From Glycomyces tenuis DSM 44171 (GTDB taxonomy: Bacteria; Actinomycetota; Actinomycetes; Mycobacteriales; Micromonosporaceae): a stretch of DNA of 64,000 nucleotides. Positions 27,013-35,379 of this stretch are shown one piece after another. A model generated the notes under the pieces. That model made no database searches, was not told the origin of the DNA, and was given only the letters and a program-made list of their open reading frames with translations. Numbering within the stretch: the stretch's first letter is position 1; each line of letters starts with the position of its first letter. The stretch covers positions 20,816 to 84,815 of the forward strand of contig NZ_ATYW01000020.1 of the NCBI RefSeq assembly GCF_000427885.1. Direction: 5' to 3'. Position numbers and translations under genes: made by a program.

Positions 27013-28308
27013 ATGGTTGCTTCAGGCAACACCCGCTTTTCGAAGAACGCGCTTGCAGCGACGGCGTTGAACCGCCGCCGAATGCTCGCCCTCGGCGGGC
27101 TCACCGCCGGAGCCGGAGCACTCGCCGCCTGCGGATCCAACACCGGACGGGGCGACGGCGACGGCGTCAACCTCTCGCAGTGGTACCACCAGTACGGCGA
27201 GGCCGGCACGCAGCAGGCCGCCGAGAAGTACGCCGCGGCCTACGAGGACGCCAACGTCACCATCAACTGGGTGCCCGGCGACTACGACACCGCCCTCTCC
27301 TCGGGACTGCTCGCCGGCGAGGGCGAGGCCCCCGACGTGTTCGAAAGCCACCTCAACCGCTCCATGGTCGAGAGCGGCCAGGTCGTCGCGCTCGACGACC
27401 TCTACGAAGGCGTCCTCGACGACTTCACCGAAGGCGACCTCGCCCGCAACACGATCGACGGCAAGCTCTACGGCATCCGCATGATCGACGACCCGCAGTT
27501 CCTGTACTACCGGCCCTCCCTCCTGGAGGCCAAGGGCGTCGAGCCGCCGACCACCTTCGAGGACCTCATGGCCGGCTCGGCCGAACTGACCACCGGCGAC
27601 GTCAAAGGGCTGTTCCTCGGCAACGACGACTCGGCCACCAAGCTGTTCCAGCCGATCGTCTTCTCGGCTGGGCAGACGCTCCTGACCGAGGACAACCAGA
27701 TCGGCTTCGACAAGGACGCCGTCATCGCCGGCGCCCTCCAGGTCAAGGAGCTGCACGAGTCCGGTTCGCTCCTCATCGGAGCCCCCACCGAGGCCTGGGA
27801 CCCGACCTCGATCATCCAGGAACTGTGCGCGATCCAGTGGTGCGGCCTGTGGGCCATGCCCCAGATCATCGAGGCCCACGGCGAGGACGTCGCCATCATC
27901 CCCTTCCCCGGCTTCGGCGGCGGCACCCCGACCGTCTTCAACGGCGGCTGGTCCACCTTCGTCAACGCCAAGTCGCCCCACGTCGAGGAGGCCAAGGCGT
28001 TCACCAAGTGGCTGTGGATCGACCACGAGGAGTTCATCCAGGACTGGTGCCTCTCCTACGGCTTCCACATCCCGCCGCGCCTGTCGATGCGCGAGAGCGC
28101 CGAGGCCCTCGCCGACGGCCCCGCCGCCGAGGCCGTCCGCATCTCCGAGGAGTACGGCTGGGCCGAGAACCCCAACTGGACGCCCACCATGGAGACCGCG
28201 GTCGACGACATGATGACCAACATCGTGCTCGAGGGCAACGACCCCGAGGCCGAGTTCGACAACGCCGTCGGCACGATCCAGACCGAGCTCGACAGCATCT
28301 TCGGATAG
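27013..28308 (+). CDS. sugar ABC transporter solute-binding lipoprotein
   Basis: A 431-residue family 1 extracellular binding protein. The N-terminus has twin Arg (NRRRMLALGGL) and a lipobox LAAC, so it is probably a Tat-exported lipoprotein. The mature part has LSQWYHQYGEAG at its start, NVTINWVPGDYDTAL, GEAPDVFESH and FNGGWSTFVNAKSP, as in the CUT1 oligosaccharide class. GAGGAG is six bases before the ATG at 27013, which rules against an in-frame start at 26956. It is the first gene of an importer operon with two permeases. The sugar is unknown. Confidence 0.92.
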   Translation: MVASGNTRFSKNALAATALNRRRMLALGGLTAGAGALAACGSNTGRGDGDGVNLSQWYHQYGEAGTQQAAEKYAAAYEDANVTINWVPGDYDTALSSGLLAGEGEAPDVFESHLNRSMVESGQVVALDDLYEGVLDDFTEGDLARNTIDGKLYGIRMIDDPQFLYYRPSLLEAKGVEPPTTFEDLMAGSAELTTGDVKGLFLGNDDSATKLFQPIVFSAGQTLLTEDNQIGFDKDAVIAGALQVKELHESGSLLIGAPTEAWDPTSIIQELCAIQWCGLWAMPQIIEAHGEDVAIIPFPGFGGGTPTVFNGGWSTFVNAKSPHVEEAKAFTKWLWIDHEEFIQDWCLSYGFHIPPRLSMRESAEALADGPAAEAVRISEEYGWAENPNWTPTMETAVDDMMTNIVLEGNDPEAEFDNAVGTIQTELDSIFG

Positions 28309-28317
28309 GCGCGCACC

Positions 28318-29283
28318 GTGGCCGTCTCAGCAGAGCCCGCCGCGCCCGAAGCGGGAACCGGGGGCCCCGCCCCCCGGCCCCCCCGCTCGGGCCGCTGGCG
28401 GACGACACTCGCGTTCTGGTACTTCGTCGGGCCGTTCCTGGCCGGGCTGATGATCTTCACCTTCATCCCGGTGCTGTGGAGCGCGTACCTCTCGTTCTTC
28501 GAAGCCCGCAACACCGTGACGCCCGCGGCCGAGGACTACGTCGGCTTCGACAACTACGTCAGGATGTTCCAGGACGACGCCTTCCGCGACAGCCTGGTCA
28601 CCTTCACCGTCTTCGCGGCGTTCGTCGTCCCGCTCACCTTCGCCAGCTCGCTCGGCCTGGCGCTCATGCTCAACCGCGTCCGATTGGCGCGCGCCTTCTT
28701 CCGCTCGGTGTTCTTCCTGCCGTTCGCATGCTCCTATGTGGTCGCATCGCTGGTGTGGAAGATGTCGATCTTCAACGGCGTGCGCTACGGCATGGCGAAC
28801 TCCATCCTGGACCTGTTCGGCCTCGAGGACGTCCCCTGGCTGTTCGACCCGAGCCCGCCGTGGTACTGGCTGGTCATCGTCACGCTGCGCCTGTGGATCC
28901 AGTGCGGCTTCTACATGATCCTGTTCATCGCCGCCCTCCAGCAGATCCCCGAACAGCTCTACGAGGCCGCCTACGTCGACGGCGCCAAACCCGGCAGGCA
29001 GACGTTCTGGCACATCACGCTGCCGCAGCTGCGCTTCAGCGCCGTGGCCGTGCTGATGCTCATCCTCATCGCCGCCTACCAGGCCTTCGACGAATTCATC
29101 AACCTCATAGGCAACCAGGCCTACGCCAGACCGCCGCTGGTGTACCTCTACTACACCTCCCTGGGCACGCAGCAGGACCTCGGCCTCGGCTCGGCCGGGG
29201 CGCTCATCCTGGCCCTGATCATCGCGATCGTCACCCTCGCCCAGGGCAAGATACTCGGCTTCGGCAAGACGGAGGAACGGTGA
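28318..29283 (+). CDS. sugar ABC transporter permease (MalF type)
   Basis: A 321-residue membrane protein with six predicted helices and the ATPase-docking EAA loop QLYEAAYVDGAKPGRQTFW. It starts at GTG nine bases after the binding-protein stop. The start region has an extreme G/C run (seven C at 28378-28384), so a sequencing frameshift would be easy there, but the frame reads through cleanly. It ends in a GTGA overlap with the next permease. Confidence 0.93.
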   Translation: MAVSAEPAAPEAGTGGPAPRPPRSGRWRTTLAFWYFVGPFLAGLMIFTFIPVLWSAYLSFFEARNTVTPAAEDYVGFDNYVRMFQDDAFRDSLVTFTVFAAFVVPLTFASSLGLALMLNRVRLARAFFRSVFFLPFACSYVVASLVWKMSIFNGVRYGMANSILDLFGLEDVPWLFDPSPPWYWLVIVTLRLWIQCGFYMILFIAALQQIPEQLYEAAYVDGAKPGRQTFWHITLPQLRFSAVAVLMLILIAAYQAFDEFINLIGNQAYARPPLVYLYYTSLGTQQDLGLGSAGALILALIIAIVTLAQGKILGFGKTEER

Positions 29284-30164
29284 GTCCGATGGTGACACTC
29301 AAGGAGCGGAAGAACCCCGTCGGATACCGGCCCGGCGCCGCCTCGAAGGGCGCCAGGGCCGCGAACTTCGCCGTGCTCAGCGTGCTCGCGGTGATCTTCC
29401 TGATCCCGTTCTACCTGATCGTGCGCAACGCGCTGGCCACCGACGCCGAGATCACCGCGCCGGGGTGGATGTGGTTCTCCTCCTCGCCGGCCTGGGAGAA
29501 CATCTCGAAGCTGTTCAGCGACCCCGCGGTGCCGATGGCCAGGAGCCTGCTGAACTCCGCGGTGGTGGCGGTGCTGACCACCGTCGGCACGCTGTTCCTG
29601 TGCGCCACGGCCGGATACGGCCTCGCCAGGATCCCCTACCGGCACGCGAACAAGGTGTTCTACCTCGTCCTGGCCACGCTCATGATCCCGAGCGCGGTCA
29701 CCTTCGTGCCCAGTTTCGTGATGGTCTCCAGCCTCGGCTGGATCTCCGACTTCCGGGGCCTGATCATCCCGACGCTGTTCAACGGCTTCCTGACGTTCCT
29801 GTGCCGGCAGTTCTTCCTGGGCTTCCCCAGGGAACTCGAGGAAGCGGCCAGAATGGACGGACTCGGCTACTGGGGCGCGTTCTGGCGCATCGTGGTCCCC
29901 AACTCCAGCAGCTTCCTCGCCGCGATCGCCGTGATCACCTTCGTCACCTCGTGGAACTCCTTCCTGTGGCCGCTGGTCATCGCCCGCTCGCCCGACTCCT
30001 GGACGGTCCAGGTCGCCCTGTCGACCTTCCTGACCGCCCAGACGATCAACATCTCGCAGCTGTTCATGGCCGCCGCCGTGGCGATCCTGCCGCTGATCTT
30101 CGTGTTCCTGTTCCTGCAGCGGTTCCTGGTGCAGGGCGTGGCCCAGACCGGCCTGAAAGGTTGA
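29280..30164 (+). CDS. sugar ABC transporter permease (MalG type)
   Basis: A 294-residue permease with six membrane helices and the EAA motif ELEEAARMDGLGYWGAFW. GTG start overlapping the previous stop (GTGA); an ATG three codons later is an alternative. The operon ends here without an ATPase gene. As is usual in actinobacteria, the importer probably uses a shared MsiK-like ATPase encoded elsewhere. Confidence 0.93.
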   Translation: MSPMVTLKERKNPVGYRPGAASKGARAANFAVLSVLAVIFLIPFYLIVRNALATDAEITAPGWMWFSSSPAWENISKLFSDPAVPMARSLLNSAVVAVLTTVGTLFLCATAGYGLARIPYRHANKVFYLVLATLMIPSAVTFVPSFVMVSSLGWISDFRGLIIPTLFNGFLTFLCRQFFLGFPRELEEAARMDGLGYWGAFWRIVVPNSSSFLAAIAVITFVTSWNSFLWPLVIARSPDSWTVQVALSTFLTAQTINISQLFMAAAVAILPLIFVFLFLQRFLVQGVAQTGLKG

Positions 30165-30321
30165 GGAGCGCCGGCCGAAGGGCGGTCCGGACAAGACGAT
30201 CAACCGTGCTAGCGTGATGACCTCATTGCCGACGCCCAGTTCATCCTGCCGCGGGACCGCCCGTCCGGCGGCCGGAGGGGTCGGTACACCCTGATCCTGA
30301 AACACAAGGAGTCGTTCTCCA

Positions 30322-30708
30322 ATGCCCGACATCAAGACCCGCAGCCCCTTCGGCGTGTGGGGGCTCAGCCTCATCACCTTCGGCATCTACTACTACGTGT
30401 GGGCCTTCAAGACGTGCGGTGAGGTCCAGGCCGTCAACCCCAACCACCCCGACAACCGCAGCGGCGGCAACGTGGTGCTCTCGATGCTCTTCGGCGGGCT
30501 CACCCTGCTCATCTGGCCCGCCATCAACTGGTTCAAGTTCTGCGGCTCGGTCAAGGCCGAGCAGCAGGCCGTCGGCCTCCAGCCCACCTTCAACACCGGC
30601 CTGGCCACCTTCCTGATCTTCGTGGCCAGCACCCACACCTGCTACGTCCAGTCGCAGCGCAACCTCGTCGTCCAGACGGTCAAGCAGCGCCAGGGCATGC
30701 CTGTCTAG
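30322..30708 (+). CDS. DUF4234-domain membrane protein
   Basis: A 128-residue protein with three to four hydrophobic segments and the DUF4234 hallmark near the start (LSLITFGIYYYVWAFKTCGE). The function of this family is unknown. The ATG at 30322 is well placed and the stop is followed by a long stem. A TAGCGT at 30210-30215 may be its -10, but no good -35 is visible. Confidence 0.8.
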   Translation: MPDIKTRSPFGVWGLSLITFGIYYYVWAFKTCGEVQAVNPNHPDNRSGGNVVLSMLFGGLTLLIWPAINWFKFCGSVKAEQQAVGLQPTFNTGLATFLIFVASTHTCYVQSQRNLVVQTVKQRQGMPV

Positions 30709-30721
30709 AACCCCTCGAAGC

Positions 30722-30760
30722 CCGGACGCCTCCGCCCGCCTCCCGGGCGGGGGCGTCCGG
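30722..30760 (+). terminator. terminator hairpin after the DUF4234 gene
   Basis: CCGGACGCC (30722-30730) pairs with GGCGTCCGG (30752-30760). CCGCCCG (30732-30738) pairs with CGGGCGG (30744-30750), with one T-G wobble between. The total stem is 17 bp with a five-base loop, 13 bases past the stop. Confidence 0.75.
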
Positions 30761-30786
30761 CGTCCAGGGCCCGTTACCCTTGCGTG

Positions 30787-31302
30787 GTGGATCTGACCGA
30801 CTACGTGCCCATCGTGTCCGACTTCCCCGAACCGGGCGTGGGCTTCCGCGACATCACGCCGCTCCTGGCCGCCCCGCAGGCGTTCCGGGCCTCGATCGAC
30901 CGGCTCGAGGCCGCCTGCGCGGCCCACCCGTACGACGCCATCGCCGCCTTCGACGCCCGGGGGTTCCTGTGGGCCGCCCCGCTGGCAGACCGCACCGCGA
31001 AGCCGCTGATCCCCATCCGCAAGGCCGGCAAGCTCCCGCGCCCGGCCGCCGTCGAGGCCTACCGCGGCGAGTACGCCGAGGTCCGCGTCGAGATGCACGC
31101 CGACGCCGTCGCGGCCGAGGACCGCGTCCTCCTGGTGGACGACGTCATCGCCACCGGCGAGTCCATGGCCGCCGGCATCAGGCTCGTCGAAGGGCTCGGC
31201 GGCACCGTCGCCGCCTGCGCGGCCCTGCTCGAGATCGGCGCGCTCGCCGGACGGGACCGCCTCGACGGCTACCCGGTCGTCTCCCTGCTCGGGAAGCTCT
31301 GA
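30787..31302 (+). CDS. apt: adenine phosphoribosyltransferase
   Basis: A 171-residue enzyme that salvages adenine to AMP with PRPP. Typical blocks are VSDFPEPGVGFRDITPLL near the start, FDARGFLWAAPLA, IPIRKAGKLPRPA and the PRPP loop RVLLVDDVIATGES. A TACCCT (30775-30780) lies six bases before the GTG at 30787, so the mRNA is probably leaderless from this codon. A GTG one codon earlier (30784) is the alternative. It is convergent with the KDPG aldolase gene with only four bases between the stops. Confidence 0.92.
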   Translation: MDLTDYVPIVSDFPEPGVGFRDITPLLAAPQAFRASIDRLEAACAAHPYDAIAAFDARGFLWAAPLADRTAKPLIPIRKAGKLPRPAAVEAYRGEYAEVRVEMHADAVAAEDRVLLVDDVIATGESMAAGIRLVEGLGGTVAACAALLEIGALAGRDRLDGYPVVSLLGKL

Positions 31303-31306
31303 GCCC

Positions 31307-31900
31307 CTACCGCCCCGTCAGCTTCGCCAGCGCCGCCGGATCGGCCAGCGCCGAGCCGATCCCGATCACCGACGCGCCCGCCCGCAGGTAGGCGTCGACC
31401 TCGTCGACGGCCACCCCGCCGGTGGCCACGAACCGCATGTCCGGGAACGGGCCCCGCATCGCCTTGAACCAGGCCGGGCCCAGCGCCGCGGCGGGGAAGA
31501 CCTTCACCCAGCGGCGCCCGTGCGCCGCCGCCAGCTGCAACTCGCTCGCCGTGGCCACACCCGGCAGGTGCGGCATCCCGGCGGACTCCGAGGCCTCGAG
31601 CACGCTCACGTCCAGGCCCGGCGCGACGGTGTAGGCCGCCCCCGCCTCGCGGGCGCGGGCCACGTGGTCGGCGGAGACGACCGTGCCGGCCCCCACGGCG
31701 TGGCCGCGCTTCGCGCCGGCCTCGACGGCGGCGGCGAGCGCCTTCTCCTGGCCCGGCTGCCCGATCGGCACCTCGACGAGCTCGACGCCGCCGTCCCAGG
31801 CGGTCTCGGCCAGCGCGACGGTCTCGGCCGGGGGCAGGCCGCGCAGGATGGCCATCACGCGCTGGCCGTCGAAGAGGGCGTCGAAGTCGATTCGGGTCAT
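31307..31900 (-). CDS. eda: bifunctional KDPG/KHG aldolase
   Basis: A 197-residue class I aldolase splitting 2-keto-3-deoxy-6-phosphogluconate into pyruvate and glyceraldehyde 3-phosphate. Features are Arg20 in MAILRGLPPAETV, Glu43 in VELVEVPIG, GAGTVV, HLPGVATASE and the Schiff-base Lys133 in WVKVFPAAALG, followed by VATGGV. Its ATG overlaps the stop of the KDG kinase gene (ATGA), so the kinase makes the substrate for this enzyme from the same transcript. Confidence 0.93.
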   Translation of the reverse strand: MTRIDFDALFDGQRVMAILRGLPPAETVALAETAWDGGVELVEVPIGQPGQEKALAAAVEAGAKRGHAVGAGTVVSADHVARAREAGAAYTVAPGLDVSVLEASESAGMPHLPGVATASELQLAAAHGRRWVKVFPAAALGPAWFKAMRGPFPDMRFVATGGVAVDEVDAYLRAGASVIGIGSALADPAALAKLTGR

Positions 31901-32814
31901 GTCTGCTGCTCCAGGATAGATCTGACTGTCTGCGGTCCGGGGGGTGCGGCGAGGTCGCCGGTGGTCTGGAGGGCGCCGGCGGCGAGCCGGTGGCCCAGCC
32001 TCATGCAGCCGTCGGGCGAGGCGCCCTTGAGGCGGCCGTAGAGGAATCCGGCGGCGAAGGCGTCACCGGCGCCGACCGGTTCGATGATCTCGACCGGCTC
32101 GGCGGGGGAGTAGTGGTGCTCCGAGCCCTCGAAGCAGGTGACGCCGTTGCCGCCGTCCTTGACCACCAGCGTGTCCACCGTGGGCAGTTCGGCGCGGACG
32201 TCGTCGGCGGTCTTGCAGCCCCAGAGCGTCTCGGCCTCGTCGAGGCCGACGAAGGTGATGTCCGCGGCGTCGGCCAGGCGCGCCAGCTGCGGTGCGGCCC
32301 GCTCGACCGGCCACAGCGCGGGCCGGTAGTTGACGTCGAAGCTGACGGTGGCGGGAGCGAGCGCGCGGTCGACGACGAGTTCGCGCATCAGACCGGCGCA
32401 GCTGTCCGAGAGCGCCTGCGTGATGCCCGAGACGTGGAGGATCGCCGGCGGCTCGACGTCGGCGAGGTGCCCGGGCCCCATGGCGGAGGCCGCCGACCCG
32501 GACCGGTAGTAGTGGACCTTGGTGCCCTCGGGGTGCGGGTCCTTGAAGTAGACGCCGGTGGGCCTGCCGGGGTCGACCTCGGCGCCGTCGCAGTCGACGT
32601 CGGAGGCGCGCAGCACGTCGAGGACGCGCTGTCCGAAGGGGTCGTCGCCGACCTTGCCGCGCCACCCGGCGTGGACGCCGAGCAGCGCCAGGCTGATCGC
32701 GACGTTGGACTCGGCGCCGGCGATGCCGGCCCGCAGGTTGGCGGCGTGGCGCAGGGGCGCCGCGGCCGTGGGGGCGAAGACGACCATCGACTCGCCCAGG
32801 CACAGGACTTCCAT
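31897..32814 (-). CDS. kdgK: 2-keto-3-deoxygluconate kinase (PfkB family)
   Basis: A 305-residue ribokinase-type kinase. It has the N-terminal GESMVVFAP with AGAESNVAISLALLG, KVGDDPFGQRVLDVLRA, and the ATP-site motif PVGAGDAFAAGFLYGRLKG with the catalytic Asp. PfkB sequence alone does not fix the substrate, but overlap with the KDPG aldolase gene makes 2-keto-3-deoxygluconate very likely. GAGGAG lies seven bases before the ATG at 32814. The pair suggests uronate or pectin-derived sugar use by the lower Entner-Doudoroff route. Confidence 0.88.
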   Translation of the reverse strand: MEVLCLGESMVVFAPTAAAPLRHAANLRAGIAGAESNVAISLALLGVHAGWRGKVGDDPFGQRVLDVLRASDVDCDGAEVDPGRPTGVYFKDPHPEGTKVHYYRSGSAASAMGPGHLADVEPPAILHVSGITQALSDSCAGLMRELVVDRALAPATVSFDVNYRPALWPVERAAPQLARLADAADITFVGLDEAETLWGCKTADDVRAELPTVDTLVVKDGGNGVTCFEGSEHHYSPAEPVEIIEPVGAGDAFAAGFLYGRLKGASPDGCMRLGHRLAAGALQTTGDLAAPPGPQTVRSILEQQT

Positions 32815-33075
32815 TGGCGACTCCTCACGGCTCGAATGTGCCCACGCGGATCCCACGGCGCTGTGACTCCTTGTGGCGGGGTGCTCCCAGAGTACAAGGA
32901 CCGTTGCTCCGCGGCTCATCCTCATCGATCGATATCCGCGTTAGACTCGGAGCCGAGCCGCCGCACTGCGCGGACCAGCGGCCGCGGGTGTCGGCGAGGG
33001 CGGTCGGCGGCGCTCGGATCCCACCCGTGCGGCGGGCTCGCGGACCGCGCCGGGCAGTGAGGAGGGGCGGGGTGG

Positions 33076-33504
33076 ATGATGACCGGCGCAGCCCTGGTCA
33101 AGCTCTTCGCCTGGGTGATCGGCGCGCTCGTGCTGCTGTGGATCCTCGTGCAGTGCCTGGGCGGGCCCGGCGACCCCACCGAGCCCGAGGGGGAGAACAC
33201 CGAGCGGAACGCCGAGCAGTACGCCGAGGACTGCCGGAACACGTGGGAGGCGCTGGAGCTCATGGGCGAGGCCGACCATGAGAACGTCGACACGGTGGTC
33301 GACGAGATCGACCTGATCGCCTCCGAGATCGAGGACCCCGAACTGTCCGAGATGGCGTACGCCTTCGTCACCCGGACCCAGGAGATGGTCGAGCACGCCG
33401 AGCCCGGCGACACCGAGGAGCTCGAGGACACCTACCACCTGTACCGGGGCCTGGTCGAGGTCGACCTGTCGCTCAGGTGCGCCGGCGTCGACCGATCCGA
33501 TTGA
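33076..33504 (+). CDS. membrane-anchored acidic protein, 142 aa
   Basis: One N-terminal membrane helix (LFAWVIGALVLLWILVQCLG), then a short Pro/Gly linker and a very acidic helical domain with two cysteines. It is not a family I recognise. The Cys after the helix could be a lipobox only poorly, so a simple anchor is more likely. Two adjacent ATGs (33076, 33079) follow a G-rich Shine-Dalgarno region. Confidence 0.65.
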   Translation: MMTGAALVKLFAWVIGALVLLWILVQCLGGPGDPTEPEGENTERNAEQYAEDCRNTWEALELMGEADHENVDTVVDEIDLIASEIEDPELSEMAYAFVTRTQEMVEHAEPGDTEELEDTYHLYRGLVEVDLSLRCAGVDRSD

Positions 33505-33508
33505 CGGA

Positions 33509-33537
33509 TTGACAACGTTGAAAGTTATCGTTAACCT
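33509..33537 (+). promoter_or_regulatory. promoter with LacI-type palindromes (GH43 gene)
   Basis: A consensus -35 TTGACA (33509-33514), 17-base spacer and -10 TAACCT (33532-33537) stand about 100 bases before the GH43 ATG. Two central-CG palindromes overlap it: CAACGTTG (33513-33520, perfect) and GTTATCGTTAAC (33524-33535, one mismatched pair). This is the layout of a LacI-family repressor site; the repressor is not identified. Confidence 0.6.
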
Positions 33538-33642
33538 CAACGCGTTCGAACCTCCGCCCCTCCGCCGACATTCGAAGCCGCACCACCCCTCGGCGCCGCC
33601 GTCCCGGTCTGCCGGCTCCCGCTACAACCACAGTGGAGTGAT

Positions 33643-35178
33643 ATGAAATCCCTCGTCGAACGCCTGAGAGCCGCGCGCCGGCCGCGCCGCTCCCGGCTCG
33701 CCGCCGGCCTGGCCCTCGCGGTCGCCGGCACGCTCTTCCTCACCGCTCCGGCCGCGCTCGCCGACCGCGGCCACCACCCCGACTGCGAGAGCCCCGAAGC
33801 GCCGTCCGGCCCCATGCTCGGCGAGCTCGGCTCGCACGACCCGGCCCTCGTGACCGGCTGCGAAGGCGAGCCCTGGTACGTCCTGGCCACCGGCCACGGA
33901 CCGTTCATGGACGGCACCGTCCCGATCCGGCAGTCGCTCGACGAGGGCCGCTCGTGGCGGACCGTCGGCACCGTCTTCGACGCCAAGCCCGCCTGGGTCG
34001 AGGCGGCCGTCCCCGGCGTCGACAACCTGTGGGCGCCCGCCGTCCACTTCGACCGCGGGACCGAGACCTACTACGTCTACTACTCCGCCTCCACCTTCGG
34101 CTCCCAGCGCTCGGTGATCGGCCTGGCCACCAACACCACGCTCGACCCGGCCGACCCCGACTACGAATGGGTCGACCACGGCCAGGTCTTCGAGTCCTCC
34201 GACGGCGACCCGTACAACGCCATCGACCCCGAGATCGTCGTCGCCGGGCACGGCAGGCACGCGAAGCACTACATGGTCTTCGGCTCCTGGTGGACCGGGA
34301 TCTACACCGTCGAGCTCGACTGGCCCTCCGGCAAGCCCGCCGAGGGCGCCGAACCGGTCCACCTCGCAAGCCAAGGCGGCGAGGGCATCGAAGGCCCGGC
34401 GATGGTCAAGCACGGCCGGTACTACTACCTGTTCGTCTCCCTCGGCGTCTGCTGCGCCGGAGCCGACTCGACGTACTCCATCGCCGTGGGCCGCTCCACC
34501 TCCCCGACCGGCCCGTTCTACGACCGGGACGGCGTCGACATGCGCGACGGCGGCGGCACCGTGATCCTCAAGGAGCACGGCACCAACGTCGCCACCGGCG
34601 GCCAGAGCCTCGACGACGGCCTCATCGCCTACCACTCCTACGACCAGGCCGGCGGCTTCGCCTTCGGCATCGAACGGGTCGAGTGGAGGCGCGGCTGGCC
34701 GAGCCTGTCCGGCCCCGCCGGCGGCGGTGAGCCGAGCCCGGCGGTCGACCCCGACACCTGGTACGAGATCACCAGCGCCCACTCCGGACTGGTCCTCGGC
34801 ATCGAAGGCGCCTCCACCGAGGGCGGCGCGCCCCTGGTGCAGCAGGAGCCCACCGGCGACGCCCACCAGCAGTGGCGCTTCGTCTACTCCGACAACGGCT
34901 TCTACCGCCTCGAGAACCGGCATTCGGGCCGCGTGCTCGACATCTGGGAGTGGAACGCCCAGCCCGGCGCCGTCATCGCCCAGTGGGACGACCTCAACGG
35001 CGTCAACCAGCAGTGGCGGATAGAGCAGACCGACGGCGGGGCGATCACCCTGCTCAACCGCTTCTCCGCGCTGTCGCTGACCGTCTGGGAGGGCGCGACC
35101 GAACCGGGCGCGCGCGTCAGCCAGGACCTGCCCTCCGGCGGCGCCGAGCAGCAGTGGACCCTCACCGCCGTCACCTGA
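33643..35178 (+). CDS. secreted GH43 endo-arabinanase with ricin-type lectin domain
   Basis: A 511-residue secreted enzyme. A signal peptide ends at about ALA-D (residue 41). The GH43 beta-propeller follows with the catalytic base Asp in GSHDPALVTG, NLWAPAVHFD, the modulating Asp in NAIDPEIVVAG and the acid Glu in EGIEGPAMVKH, which fits the arabinanase branch. From about residue 365 a ricin B/CBM13 domain has three repeats (YEITSAHSGLVLGIEG, YRLENRHSGRVLDIWEW, ITLLNRFSALSLTVWEG) with Q-x-W endings. It should release arabino-oligosaccharides from pectin side chains. GGAG is five bases before the ATG. Confidence 0.9.
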   Translation: MKSLVERLRAARRPRRSRLAAGLALAVAGTLFLTAPAALADRGHHPDCESPEAPSGPMLGELGSHDPALVTGCEGEPWYVLATGHGPFMDGTVPIRQSLDEGRSWRTVGTVFDAKPAWVEAAVPGVDNLWAPAVHFDRGTETYYVYYSASTFGSQRSVIGLATNTTLDPADPDYEWVDHGQVFESSDGDPYNAIDPEIVVAGHGRHAKHYMVFGSWWTGIYTVELDWPSGKPAEGAEPVHLASQGGEGIEGPAMVKHGRYYYLFVSLGVCCAGADSTYSIAVGRSTSPTGPFYDRDGVDMRDGGGTVILKEHGTNVATGGQSLDDGLIAYHSYDQAGGFAFGIERVEWRRGWPSLSGPAGGGEPSPAVDPDTWYEITSAHSGLVLGIEGASTEGGAPLVQQEPTGDAHQQWRFVYSDNGFYRLENRHSGRVLDIWEWNAQPGAVIAQWDDLNGVNQQWRIEQTDGGAITLLNRFSALSLTVWEGATEPGARVSQDLPSGGAEQQWTLTAVT

Positions 35179-35200
35179 CGGCCGTGCGGCCAGGCCCGGC

Positions 35201-35241
35201 CCGCGGCCCGCAGACGACCTTGGCGGGTCTGCGGGCCGCGG
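35201..35241 (+). terminator. terminator hairpin after the GH43 gene
   Basis: CCGCGGCCCGCAGAC (35201-35215) and its exact complement at 35227-35241 form a 15-bp stem with an 11-base loop, 22 bases after the stop. Confidence 0.75.
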
Positions 35242-35379
35242 ACCGGGCCGTCCCCGGGCCCCGGTCCGGGGCCCTCCGCGGCCGTCGGACACCTCCCGAG
35301 CGCCCCTGTCCAGCTTCCGTGATGAAGCCCCCATAACTGCTCATACGCCCCTCGAGCGTTTGGGATAGGGACCCGACCT

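Noticed and set aside
28360..28390. Long G/C homopolymer near the start of a permease gene, possible phase-variable tract
   Set aside because: The frame is intact and such runs are common by composition here; no evidence for variation can be seen in one sequence.
33541..33560. GCGTTCGAACCTCCGC, resembling a tRNA T-arm
   Set aside because: The stem does not pair properly and no other tRNA arms are present; the segment is the GH43 5' UTR.
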